A stretch of DNA of 8,900 bases. Origin: Polycyclovorans sp046565985. Lineage in GTDB: Bacteria; Pseudomonadota; Gammaproteobacteria; Nevskiales; Nevskiaceae. The DNA is taken from positions 1 to 8,900 of the forward strand of contig JBKHXN010000089.1 of assembly GCA_046565985.1 (NCBI GenBank). The letters run 5' to 3'. The position numbers and the translations under genes are program-made. Under the pieces are notes generated by a model. That model was not told the origin of the DNA and did no database searches. It saw only the letters and a list, made by a program, of their open reading frames with translations. This document shows, in pieces, positions 1-6,080 of the stretch (positions within the stretch are counted from its first letter, which is position 1; the number at the start of each line of letters is the position of its first letter).

Positions 1-308
1 AGCCGGTCCAGCCAGCGGCGGATCAGGGCCGGGTCCGGTGCGATCTCGCGGTTCAGCAGCAGGTTCACCACGCCCGGCGGACGGGTGAAGAAAGGGTCGA
101 TCAGGATCGCGCGCTCGCCATCACGGATCAGCAGTGCGGTGGTGCCCAGCCAGGTGGCCATGAGCGGGTCAGCCGGATCTGCCGGTGGTGCCAGGTGCGT
201 CTGGTACTCGGCCATGCCCGGGCGTACCGTCCACTGCCAGCCCAGCCAGCCGGCCGCTGCCAGCACGGCGAGCAGCAGCAGCGCCAGCAGTCCGCGCAGC
301 CAGCTCAT
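1..308 (-). CDS. Membrane-anchored MBL-fold metal-dependent hydrolase, N-terminal part (cut by left edge)
   Basis: Reading the minus strand from the ATG at 306-308 gives 102 open codons to the window edge. Residues about 4-24 (RGLLALLLLAVLAAAGWLGW) form a strongly hydrophobic segment after a short basic start, so the protein probably has a signal anchor with its body outside the cytoplasm. Residues about 52-76 read MATWLGTTALLIRDGERAIL followed by IDPFF, which resembles the opening beta-strands of the metallo-beta-lactamase fold (UlaG/RomA-like hydrolases). The metal-binding HxHxDH motif would lie beyond the window, so catalysis cannot be confirmed. The start overlaps the thioesterase stop in an ATGA, so this is the fourth gene of the aceE operon and probably translationally coupled. 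Upstream of the ATG there is only a weak AGGCGG-like ribosome site. The substrate is unknown. The family call rests on the N-terminal strands only. Confidence 0.72.
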   Translation of the reverse strand, partial: MSWLRGLLALLLLAVLAAAGWLGWQWTVRPGMAEYQTHLAPPADPADPLMATWLGTTALLIRDGERAILIDPFFTRPPGVVNLLLNREIAPDPALIRRWLDR

Positions 309-754
309 GGCGCCGCCGCCTGCCAGCCGGCGTGGTCGCAGACCGCGGCGGTTCCGGCTTCCAGGCGCTGGCGCAGCGTGGCGTCCAGCGGCTGCTTGCT
401 CAGGCTGTGGGTATCCACCTGCACGTACACGGTTTCAGCGGTGGCAATCACGGCGGGGTTCCCGGCAAGACGGAAAGTGGTGCCCAGGGTAAACGAGGTG
501 TTGCCCAGGCGCGTGGCTACGACGCTGAGTTCCAGCACGTCATCAAAGCGCGCGGGCGCCTTCCATTCCAGCGTCTGCTTCACCAGCTGGTAGTCCAGCG
601 CGCCGCTGATGGTCTGCTCGCCGAGGCCCAGCGCGCGCAGCAATTCCACCGTGGCCAGGTCCACGTAATCGGCATAGCGGGCGTTGAACACGACTTTCTG
701 GGCGTCGCACTCGCCGTAGCGCACGCGCAGGTAGTAGCGGAAGGGCGTGCTCAC
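305..754 (-). CDS. Acyl-CoA thioesterase, hotdog fold (YbgC / 4-hydroxybenzoyl-CoA thioesterase family)
   Basis: This 149-residue protein has the usual length of a single hotdog-domain thioesterase. Residues 10-30 read RVRYGECDAQKVVFNARYAD, the family signature; Asp17 sits where the catalytic aspartate of 4-hydroxybenzoyl-CoA thioesterase and YbgC lies, followed by the helix of the hotdog (YVDLATVELLRALGL). The remaining strands (LEWKAPARFDDVLELSVVAT, FTLGTTFRL, ETVYVQVD) fit the same fold. It would hydrolyse an acyl-CoA thioester to free acid and CoA in the cytoplasm, but the sequence does not tell which acyl group. The start is GTG at 752-754, overlapping the aceF TGA stop in a GTGA, so translation is probably coupled to aceF. 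A following MBL-fold gene overlaps it by four bases. A link to acetyl-CoA or CoA balance is inferred from the operon only. Confidence 0.88.
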   Translation of the reverse strand: MSTPFRYYLRVRYGECDAQKVVFNARYADYVDLATVELLRALGLGEQTISGALDYQLVKQTLEWKAPARFDDVLELSVVATRLGNTSFTLGTTFRLAGNPAVIATAETVYVQVDTHSLSKQPLDATLRQRLEAGTAAVCDHAGWQAAAP

Positions 755-2361
755 AGGCTCAGCTGCCGCAGATCGGAGAGCAGCTTGACCAGCAGCACGA
801 TGAACCGCGCCGCCGCCGCGCCGTCGATCACGCGATGATCGTAGGACAGCGACAGCGGCAGCATCAGCCGTGGCTGGAAGGCCTTGCCGTCCCAGACCGG
901 CTCCATCACCGCGCGCGAGGCGCCGAGGATGGCCACCTCCGGCGCGTTGACGATGGGCGTGAAGTAGCCGCCGCCGATGCCGCCGAGGCTGGAGATGGAG
1001 AAGCAGCCGCCGCGCATCTCCTCGGCCTTGAGCTTGCCGCTGCGCGCCTTCTGCGCCAGATCGGCGCAGTCCGCGCCCAGCTCGCTCAGGGATTTACGCC
1101 ACACGTCGCGCACCACCGGCACCACCAGCCCCTGCTCGGTATCTGCCGCAAAGCCGATGTGGCAGTACTGCTTGAGAATCAGCGATTCACCGTCCGGCGC
1201 CAGCGAGCTGTTGAATTCCGGATGCGCCTTGAGCGCCACGCTCACGGCCTTGATGAGGAAGGGCAGCAGGGTCAGCTTGGTGCCCTGCTCGGCGGCCACC
1301 TGCTTGCGGAAGGCTTCCAGCTCGGTGATGTCCGCGCGGTCGTGCTGGGTGACGTGCGGCACGTTCAGCCAGGCACGTTGCAGATGCGCGGCCGAGAGCT
1401 TGCGGATGCGCGCCAGAGGCCGTGTTTCGATCGGCCCGTAGCGGGAGAAATCCTGCGCCGGGATGGCAGGCAGCGCACCACCGCCACCTGCGGCGGCAGG
1501 TGGAGCCGAGAGCCGCGCCTTGACGTGGGCCTGCACGTCCTCGATGAGGATGCGCCCGCGCGCGCCACTGCCGCGGACCTGCCCCAGGTCCACGCCCAGC
1601 TGGCGCGCAAACTTGCGCGTGGCGGGCCCGGCGTAGAACTGGCGTCCATCGGGCAGGGCTGGCTCCTCTGCGCTTTTTTTGGCGGGAGCTGCTGCCGACG
1701 CTGAGCCGGACTCTTGCGGCTTTGGGCCTGGTTTTGGCGGCGTCGGCGCTGCGCTGCGGGATGGCGTGCTGGCCTGCTTTGACGGTGCCGCCCGCGGCGC
1801 GCTGCCGTGCAGCACACAGACCGGCGCGCCCTTGGCTACGCGGTCGCCCACCTTGACTGCGAGACCGGTGACGGTGCCGGCGGCGGGGCTGGGGACCTCC
1901 ATGGTCGCCTTGTCGGATTCCAGCACCAGCAGCGGCTGGTCCTTGTCTACCGCATCGCCCTCGGCCACCAATACCTCGATCACCGGCACGGACTCGAAGT
2001 CGCCGATGTCGGGGATGGTGACATTTCGGGAATCGGGGACGGCGGGATGGTCCTCCGGCGCAGGCGGTGTGACCGTAGGTTCGGAGGGTGGCTTGGGTGC
2101 CGGCTCGGACGCTTTCGCTTCTCCGCCTTCCAGCTCACAGACCTCGGCGCCTTCGCCCACCTTGTCTCCCACCTTGACCTTGAGCCCGCGCACCACGCCG
2201 GCGGCGGGGCTGGGGACTTCCATCGTCGCCTTGTCGGATTCCAGTACCAGCAGCGGCTGGTCCTTTTCTACCGTCTCCCCATCCGCTACCAATACCTCGA
2301 TCACCGGGACCGATTCAAAGTCGCCGATGTCGGGGATCACCACCTTCACGGTCGCGGCCAT
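751..2361 (-). CDS. aceF: Pyruvate dehydrogenase E2, dihydrolipoyllysine-residue acetyltransferase
   Basis: E2 forms the core of the pyruvate dehydrogenase complex and moves the acetyl group from E1 via lipoyl-lysine to CoA. The protein is 536 residues. Two lipoyl domains come first (about 5-78 and 113-185), each with the ESDKATMEVPSPAAG site; the lipoylated lysines should be Lys44 and Lys151. Ala/Pro/Lys-rich flexible linkers follow each domain. A peripheral subunit-binding domain lies near 242-280 (AGPATRKFARQLGVDLGQV, then GSGARGRI). The acetyltransferase domain fills about 310-536 and ends with the catalytic SYDHRVIDG motif (His509, Asp513). The ATG at 2359-2361 was chosen because GGAAGGT lies seven bases upstream and the first lipoyl domain begins at once; a longer open frame to 2763 is aceE read in another frame. 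It starts 2 bp after aceE and overlaps the thioesterase by 4 bp. E. coli AceF has three lipoyl domains; this has two. Confidence 0.95.
   Translation of the reverse strand: MAATVKVVIPDIGDFESVPVIEVLVADGETVEKDQPLLVLESDKATMEVPSPAAGVVRGLKVKVGDKVGEGAEVCELEGGEAKASEPAPKPPSEPTVTPPAPEDHPAVPDSRNVTIPDIGDFESVPVIEVLVAEGDAVDKDQPLLVLESDKATMEVPSPAAGTVTGLAVKVGDRVAKGAPVCVLHGSAPRAAPSKQASTPSRSAAPTPPKPGPKPQESGSASAAAPAKKSAEEPALPDGRQFYAGPATRKFARQLGVDLGQVRGSGARGRILIEDVQAHVKARLSAPPAAAGGGGALPAIPAQDFSRYGPIETRPLARIRKLSAAHLQRAWLNVPHVTQHDRADITELEAFRKQVAAEQGTKLTLLPFLIKAVSVALKAHPEFNSSLAPDGESLILKQYCHIGFAADTEQGLVVPVVRDVWRKSLSELGADCADLAQKARSGKLKAEEMRGGCFSISSLGGIGGGYFTPIVNAPEVAILGASRAVMEPVWDGKAFQPRLMLPLSLSYDHRVIDGAAAARFIVLLVKLLSDLRQLSL
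1881..2017 (-). repeat. Direct repeat copy 2: second lipoyl domain coding DNA in aceF
   Basis: This segment matches 2202-2338 at a fixed offset of 321 bases (107 codons). Aligning by eye gives about 14 mismatches over 137 bases, roughly 90% identity. It encodes residues from IPDIGDFESVPVIEVLV to the DKATMEVPSPAAG lipoylation loop of the second lipoyl domain. Repeated lipoyl domains are normal in E2 proteins; the high identity at DNA level, including silent positions, suggests recent duplication or ongoing gene conversion. Confidence 0.9.
2202..2338 (-). repeat. Direct repeat copy 1: first lipoyl domain coding DNA in aceF
   Basis: Partner of the repeat at 1881-2017. It encodes the first lipoyl domain up to the conserved AAG after the lipoylated lysine. 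The sequence just outside the pair, in the Ala/Pro linkers, is not alike, so the repeat unit matches the folded domain rather than the linker. Confidence 0.9.
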
Positions 2362-2363
2362 GC

Positions 2364-5039
2364 TCAGACCTTCCAGGGCGCGGTGCGCCCCGCCTTGAGG
2401 CCATAGATCTTGATCGCCTGGCTCACGCGCTCCTTGGGCACCGCGCCCTCGCGGGCCAGCGCGTAGAGGCTCTGCAGGACGATCCAGCGGCGGTCGATCT
2501 CGAAGAAGTCGCGCAGCGCCGGGCGGTTGTCTGAGCGGCCGAAGCCGTCGGTACCGAGCACGTGGTAGGCCATCGGCACGTAGGCGCGGATCTGCTCGGC
2601 GTGGGCGCGCACCCAGTCGCTGCTCACCACGGCCGGACCCTTGCGCCCCTGCAGACAGGCAGTCACGTAGGGCACACGCGGCGGCTGCTCCGGGTGCAGC
2701 AGGTTCCAGCGCTCGGCCTCGCGCGCCTCGCGCGCCAGCTCGGGAAAGCTCGGTGCGCTCCACACATCGCTGCGCACGCCCCAGTCCGCCTCCAGCAGCT
2801 CGCCGGCGGCGATCACTTCGCGCAGCAGCGCGCCGGAGCCCAGCAGCTGCACGCGCGGCGCCGGATCATCCTGCGGCGTCTCGCGCAGGCAGTACAGCCC
2901 GCGCACGATGCCGTCCTCGGCCCCCGCCGGCAGCGCCGGGTGATGATAGTTCTCGTTATAGAGCGTGAGGTAGTAATACTCGTCCACACCTTCTGCGTAC
3001 ATGCGCTGCAGGCCGTGCTGGATGATCACGGCCAGCTCGTAGGCAAAGGCCGGATCATAGGCGCGGCAGTTGGGGACCTGCGCCGCCATCACCTGGCTGT
3101 GGCCGTCCTCGTGCTGCAGGCCCTCGCCGTTGAGCGTGGTGCGCCCGGCGGTGGCGCCGAGCAGGAAGCCGCGTGCGCGCATGTCGCCCGCCGCCCAGCA
3201 CAGATCAGCCACGCGCTGGAAGCCGAACATGGAGTAGAAGATATAGAACGGCAGCAGCGGCGTGCCATGGTTGGCGTAGGCGGTGGCGGCGGCGATCCAG
3301 CTCGACATCGCGCCGGCCTCGGTGATGCCTTCTTCCAGGATCTGGCCCTTCACGTCTTCCTTGTAGTACGCGAGCTGGCCAGCATCTTCCGGGTCGTACT
3401 TCTGGCCGACGATGGAGTAGATGCCCAGGGAACGGAACATGCCCTCCATGCCGAAGGTGCGCGCCTCGTCCGGCACGATCGGCACCACGCGGCTGCCCAC
3501 CTGCTTGTCGCGGATCAGCGTCTGCAGCAGCTGGACAAACGCCATCGTCGTGCTGATCTCACGATCGCCGGTATCGGCCAGCTGGCGCTCGAAGCTGCTC
3601 AGCGCCGGGATCGGCAGTGGCTGCTCGGTGACGCGCCGTACCGGCAGTGGTCCGCCCAGGACTTCGCGCCGCGCCTTGAGATAGCGGATCTCATCCGAAT
3701 CCTCGGCCGGCCGGTAGAAGGGCGTGTCCTTGATCTGCTCGTCGGTGATGGGAATCTTGAAGCGGTCGCGGAATTGCCGCAGCGCGTCCTCGCCCATCTT
3801 CTTCTGCTGGTGGGTGACGTTCTGCCCCTCGCCGGCCTCGCCCATGCCGTAGCCCTTGACCGTCTTGGCCAGGATCACCGTGGGCGTTCCGGTATGCGCC
3901 ACCGCGGCGGCGTAGGCGGCATAGACCTTGTGCGGATCGTGTCCGCCACGGTTGAGGTTGGCAATGTCCTCGTCCGACAGGTGCGCCACCAGCCGCGCGG
4001 TTTCCGGGTAGCGGCCAAAGAAATGCTCACGCGTGTACGCCGGGCCCTTGGCCTTGAAGTTCTGGTACTCGCCGTCCACCGTCTCGTTCATCAGCTGCAG
4101 CAGCCGGCCGGAGCTGTCCTGCGCCAGCAGCGCGTCCCAGCCGGAGCCCCAGATGACCTTGATCACGTTCCAGCCGGCGCCACGGAACGCGCCTTCGAGC
4201 TCCTGGATGATCTTGCCGTTGCCGCGCACCGGGCCGTCCAGGCGCTGCAGATTGCAGTTGACCACGAAGATGAGGTTGTCCAGCTGCTCGCGCGCGGCGA
4301 TGTCGATGGCGCCCAGGCTCTCCGGCTCATCCATCTCGCCGTCGCCGCAGAAGCACCAGACCTTGCGCTGCGCGTTCTGCGCCAGGCCGCGGTTGGCCAG
4401 GTACTTCATCAGCCGCGCCTGGTAGATCGCCATGATCGGGCCCAGGCCCATGCTCACGGTGGCAAACTGCCAGAAATCCGGCATCAGCCAGGTGTGCGGG
4501 TAGCTCGACAGGCCCGGCTCCAGCGCCTCCATGCGGAAACGCTTGAGCTGGTCCTCGGTCAGTCGGCCTTCGAGAAAGGCGCGGGCGTAGATGCCCGGCG
4601 TGCAGTGGCCCTGGATGTAGAGCAGGTCCTGGCCGTCCGGGTGGTCCGGACCCTTCCAGAAATGGTTGAAGCCCACGTCGTACAGCGTGGCGGCCGAGGC
4701 AAAGCTGGCGATATGCCCGCCGATGCCGGCGTGTTCGCGGTTGGCGTTGACCACCATCGCCATGGCGTTCCAGCGCGTCAGGCTGCGGATGCGCCACTCC
4801 AGCGCGTGGTCGCCGGGCGAGCGCGTCTCCAGATGGGTGGGGATGGTGTTGCGGTACGCCGTGTTGGGCGAGAAGGGGATGAACGCACCTTCGCCGCGCG
4901 CCTTCTCGATCAGCGCTTCCAGCAGCGCGTGGGCCGCGCCGGCGCCCTGGGTGCGCAGCACGTCGCCCAGCGCGTCCAGCCACTCGCGGGATTCTGCGGG
5001 GTCCAGCCCCGACTGCTGTGTGTCGCGTTCCTCTTGCAT
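2364..5039 (-). CDS. aceE: Pyruvate dehydrogenase E1 component, homodimeric type
   Basis: E1 uses thiamine diphosphate to decarboxylate pyruvate and passes the acetyl group to the lipoyl domains of AceF. The product is about 891 residues, close to E. coli AceE (887), and colinear with it throughout. The thiamine-diphosphate motif is GDGEMDEPES (Asp233) ending at the NCNLQRLDG asparagines (261, 263), matching E. coli Asp230/Asn258/Asn260. The active-site loop histidine lies in NVTHQQKKM (His410, E. coli His407). The transketolase-like middle domain holds GITEAGAMSSWIAAATAYAN and the C-terminal domain follows. The ATG at 5037-5039 was chosen because it puts DPAESREWL at the same depth as DPIETRDWL in E. 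coli and has GGAG nine bases upstream; an ATG at 5055-5057 (with AAAGG) and a GTG at 5073-5075 are also in frame. First gene of the operon, divergent from lysR. No frameshift seen. Confidence 0.96.
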   Translation of the reverse strand: MQEERDTQQSGLDPAESREWLDALGDVLRTQGAGAAHALLEALIEKARGEGAFIPFSPNTAYRNTIPTHLETRSPGDHALEWRIRSLTRWNAMAMVVNANREHAGIGGHIASFASAATLYDVGFNHFWKGPDHPDGQDLLYIQGHCTPGIYARAFLEGRLTEDQLKRFRMEALEPGLSSYPHTWLMPDFWQFATVSMGLGPIMAIYQARLMKYLANRGLAQNAQRKVWCFCGDGEMDEPESLGAIDIAAREQLDNLIFVVNCNLQRLDGPVRGNGKIIQELEGAFRGAGWNVIKVIWGSGWDALLAQDSSGRLLQLMNETVDGEYQNFKAKGPAYTREHFFGRYPETARLVAHLSDEDIANLNRGGHDPHKVYAAYAAAVAHTGTPTVILAKTVKGYGMGEAGEGQNVTHQQKKMGEDALRQFRDRFKIPITDEQIKDTPFYRPAEDSDEIRYLKARREVLGGPLPVRRVTEQPLPIPALSSFERQLADTGDREISTTMAFVQLLQTLIRDKQVGSRVVPIVPDEARTFGMEGMFRSLGIYSIVGQKYDPEDAGQLAYYKEDVKGQILEEGITEAGAMSSWIAAATAYANHGTPLLPFYIFYSMFGFQRVADLCWAAGDMRARGFLLGATAGRTTLNGEGLQHEDGHSQVMAAQVPNCRAYDPAFAYELAVIIQHGLQRMYAEGVDEYYYLTLYNENYHHPALPAGAEDGIVRGLYCLRETPQDDPAPRVQLLGSGALLREVIAAGELLEADWGVRSDVWSAPSFPELAREAREAERWNLLHPEQPPRVPYVTACLQGRKGPAVVSSDWVRAHAEQIRAYVPMAYHVLGTDGFGRSDNRPALRDFFEIDRRWIVLQSLYALAREGAVPKERVSQAIKIYGLKAGRTAPWKV

Positions 5040-5144
5040 GCCGCCGCACTCCGCCATTGAACCCTTTGGGAACACTCTAGAACGCTGGCGAACAATACGT
5101 CCAATATATGAATTAACATACTTTCATCTGATTGGAGTCTGGAT
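5040..5144. promoter_or_regulatory. Divergent control region between aceE and lysR
   Basis: This gap contains an AT-rich island (about 5091-5133) in otherwise GC-rich DNA. On the minus strand TATATT (5103-5108) is one base from the TATAAT -10 consensus and would start an aceE transcript near 5096; no good -35 box was found, which fits an activator-dependent promoter. ATGAA-N10-TTCAT (5108-5127) and TATG-N6-CATA (5107-5120) are small overlapping inverted repeats, the kind of dyad LysR-type regulators bind, though neither is an exact T-N11-A box. CCAAT (5101-5105) and ATTGG (5131-5135) form a wider inverted pair. The lysR ribosome site GGAG lies at 5134-5137, seven bases before its ATG. No clear sigma-70 promoter for lysR was found. 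Confidence 0.5.
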
Positions 5145-6062
5145 ATGGAGCTGCGGCACCTGCGCTACTTCGTCGCCGTGGCCGAGGCGCGGCACTTCAC
5201 CCGCGCGGCCCAGGCGCTGGGCATGGCGCAGCCGCCACTGTCGCAGCAGATCCAGGCGCTGGAACGGGAGCTGGGCACCCCGCTGTTCCGCCGCCTGCCG
5301 CGCGGCGTGGCGCTGACCGAGGCCGGCACCCAGTTCTATGCGGATGCGCGCCGCCTGCTCGACGACGCCGGCCACGCCGTGGACCGCGCCCGCCGGGTGG
5401 CGCGCGGCGAGCTGGGCCGCCTGCGCGTGGGCATGATCAACTCCGCGCCGTTCCACCCGCTGATCCCGCAGGTGATCCGGGAGTTCCGCGGCCGCTACCC
5501 GCACCTGGCGCTGACGCTGGAAGAGGGCACCACCCCGGAACTGGCCAGCGCGGTGAGCCTGGAGCGCGTGGACGTGGCTTTCGTCCGCCCGCTGCTGGGC
5601 AGCGAGCCCGGCGTGCACAGCGAGGTGCTGCTGGACGAGCCGATGGTGGTGGCGCTGCCGTCCGGCCACCCGCTGGCGCGGCGCGCCCGCGTGCCGCTGC
5701 TGGCGCTGTCCATCGAACCCTTCGTGCTGTTCCCGCGCAGCGTCGGCGCCGGGTTGTACGACACCATCCTGCGCAGTTGCCTGGACGCCGGCTTCAGCCC
5801 GCGCGTGGTGCAGGAGACGCGGCAGGTCACGTCCATCGTCAATCTCGTCGCCGCCGGACTGGGCGTGTCCATCGTTCCCAGCTCCATGCAGCAGGTGCAC
5901 ACCGAGGGCGTGAGCTACCGCCCCCTGCGCCCGCCCGCCCCCAGCGCGCGGCTGAGCCTGGTGTACCGCGAGGGCGAGCAGCCGCCGCAGCTGGCCCATT
6001 TCATCGCGCTCACTCGCCAGCGGGTCCGGGCGCCGAGTCATAATTCGATCAGAATTCGTTAA
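5145..6062 (+). CDS. LysR-family transcriptional regulator
   Basis: A 305-residue protein of typical LysR length. Residues 1-60 form the winged helix-turn-helix: MELRHLRYFVAVAEARHFT, then RAAQALGMAQPPLSQQIQAL and LERELGTPLFRR. This opening resembles the BenM/CatM-like branch. A linker helix follows to about residue 85. The effector-binding domain begins near LGRLRVGMINSAPFHPLIP (about 88-106) and continues to the C-terminus with LVAAGLGVSIVPSSMQQV in its second lobe. It would act as a tetramer binding a small-molecule coinducer; the ligand cannot be read from sequence. The ATG has GGAG seven bases upstream. It is divergent from aceE across about 105 bp, the classic LysR arrangement, so autorepression and control of the pyruvate dehydrogenase operon are reasonable inferences. 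hsdM begins 18 bp downstream on the same strand with no terminator between. GC is very high (45 of 60 bases in line 5281-5340). Confidence 0.94.
   Translation: MELRHLRYFVAVAEARHFTRAAQALGMAQPPLSQQIQALERELGTPLFRRLPRGVALTEAGTQFYADARRLLDDAGHAVDRARRVARGELGRLRVGMINSAPFHPLIPQVIREFRGRYPHLALTLEEGTTPELASAVSLERVDVAFVRPLLGSEPGVHSEVLLDEPMVVALPSGHPLARRARVPLLALSIEPFVLFPRSVGAGLYDTILRSCLDAGFSPRVVQETRQVTSIVNLVAAGLGVSIVPSSMQQVHTEGVSYRPLRPPAPSARLSLVYREGEQPPQLAHFIALTRQRVRAPSHNSIRIR
6039..6044 (+). promoter_or_regulatory. Possible -10 box for hsdM
   Basis: CATAAT differs from TATAAT at one base and sits at the start of the AT-rich patch that ends lysR. Transcription would begin near 6051, giving a leader of about 30 bases to the TTG start of hsdM. 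No TTGACA-like box lies 16-18 bases upstream, so this is a weak candidate; hsdM may instead be read through from lysR. Confidence 0.25.
6042..6056. repeat. Short inverted repeat before hsdM
   Basis: AATTC-GATCA-GAATT is a perfect 5-base inverted repeat with a 5-base spacer. It overlaps a direct repeat of AATTCG (6042-6047 and 6053-6058, 11 bases apart, about one helical turn). It lies in the last codons of lysR, 25 bases before the preferred hsdM start. It could be an operator for hsdM or chance in a short AT-rich patch; it is too small and lacks a T-run to be a terminator. Confidence 0.4.
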
Positions 6063-6068
6063 TACATT

Positions 6069-6075
6069 AAGGTGA
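6069..6075 (+). promoter_or_regulatory. Ribosome binding site AAGGTGA that favours a TTG start for hsdM
   Basis: AAGGTGA is a strong Shine-Dalgarno match and ends five bases before the in-frame TTG at 6081-6083. The alternative GTG at 6072-6074 lies inside this motif and has no good ribosome site of its own. Confidence 0.65.
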
Positions 6076-6080
6076 AGATA

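Noticed and set aside
85..838. Several plus-strand open frames at the left edge
   Set aside because: They are opposite the thioesterase, aceF end and MBL gene, which have clear family motifs and 4-bp overlaps typical of an operon.
2362..2763. 134-residue N-terminal extension of aceF
   Set aside because: It lies wholly inside aceE in another frame, is Arg/Ala-rich, and the ATG at 2361 has a good ribosome site and starts the lipoyl domain.
2562..5060. 832-residue open frame on the plus strand opposite aceE
   Set aside because: It is the antisense of an unmistakable AceE. Its composition is rich in His, Arg, Ala and Val with no recognisable domain, as expected from the reverse of GC-biased codons.
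6042..6062. Intrinsic terminator after lysR
   Set aside because: The AATTC/GAATT stem is only five pairs, AT-rich and not followed by a T-run.
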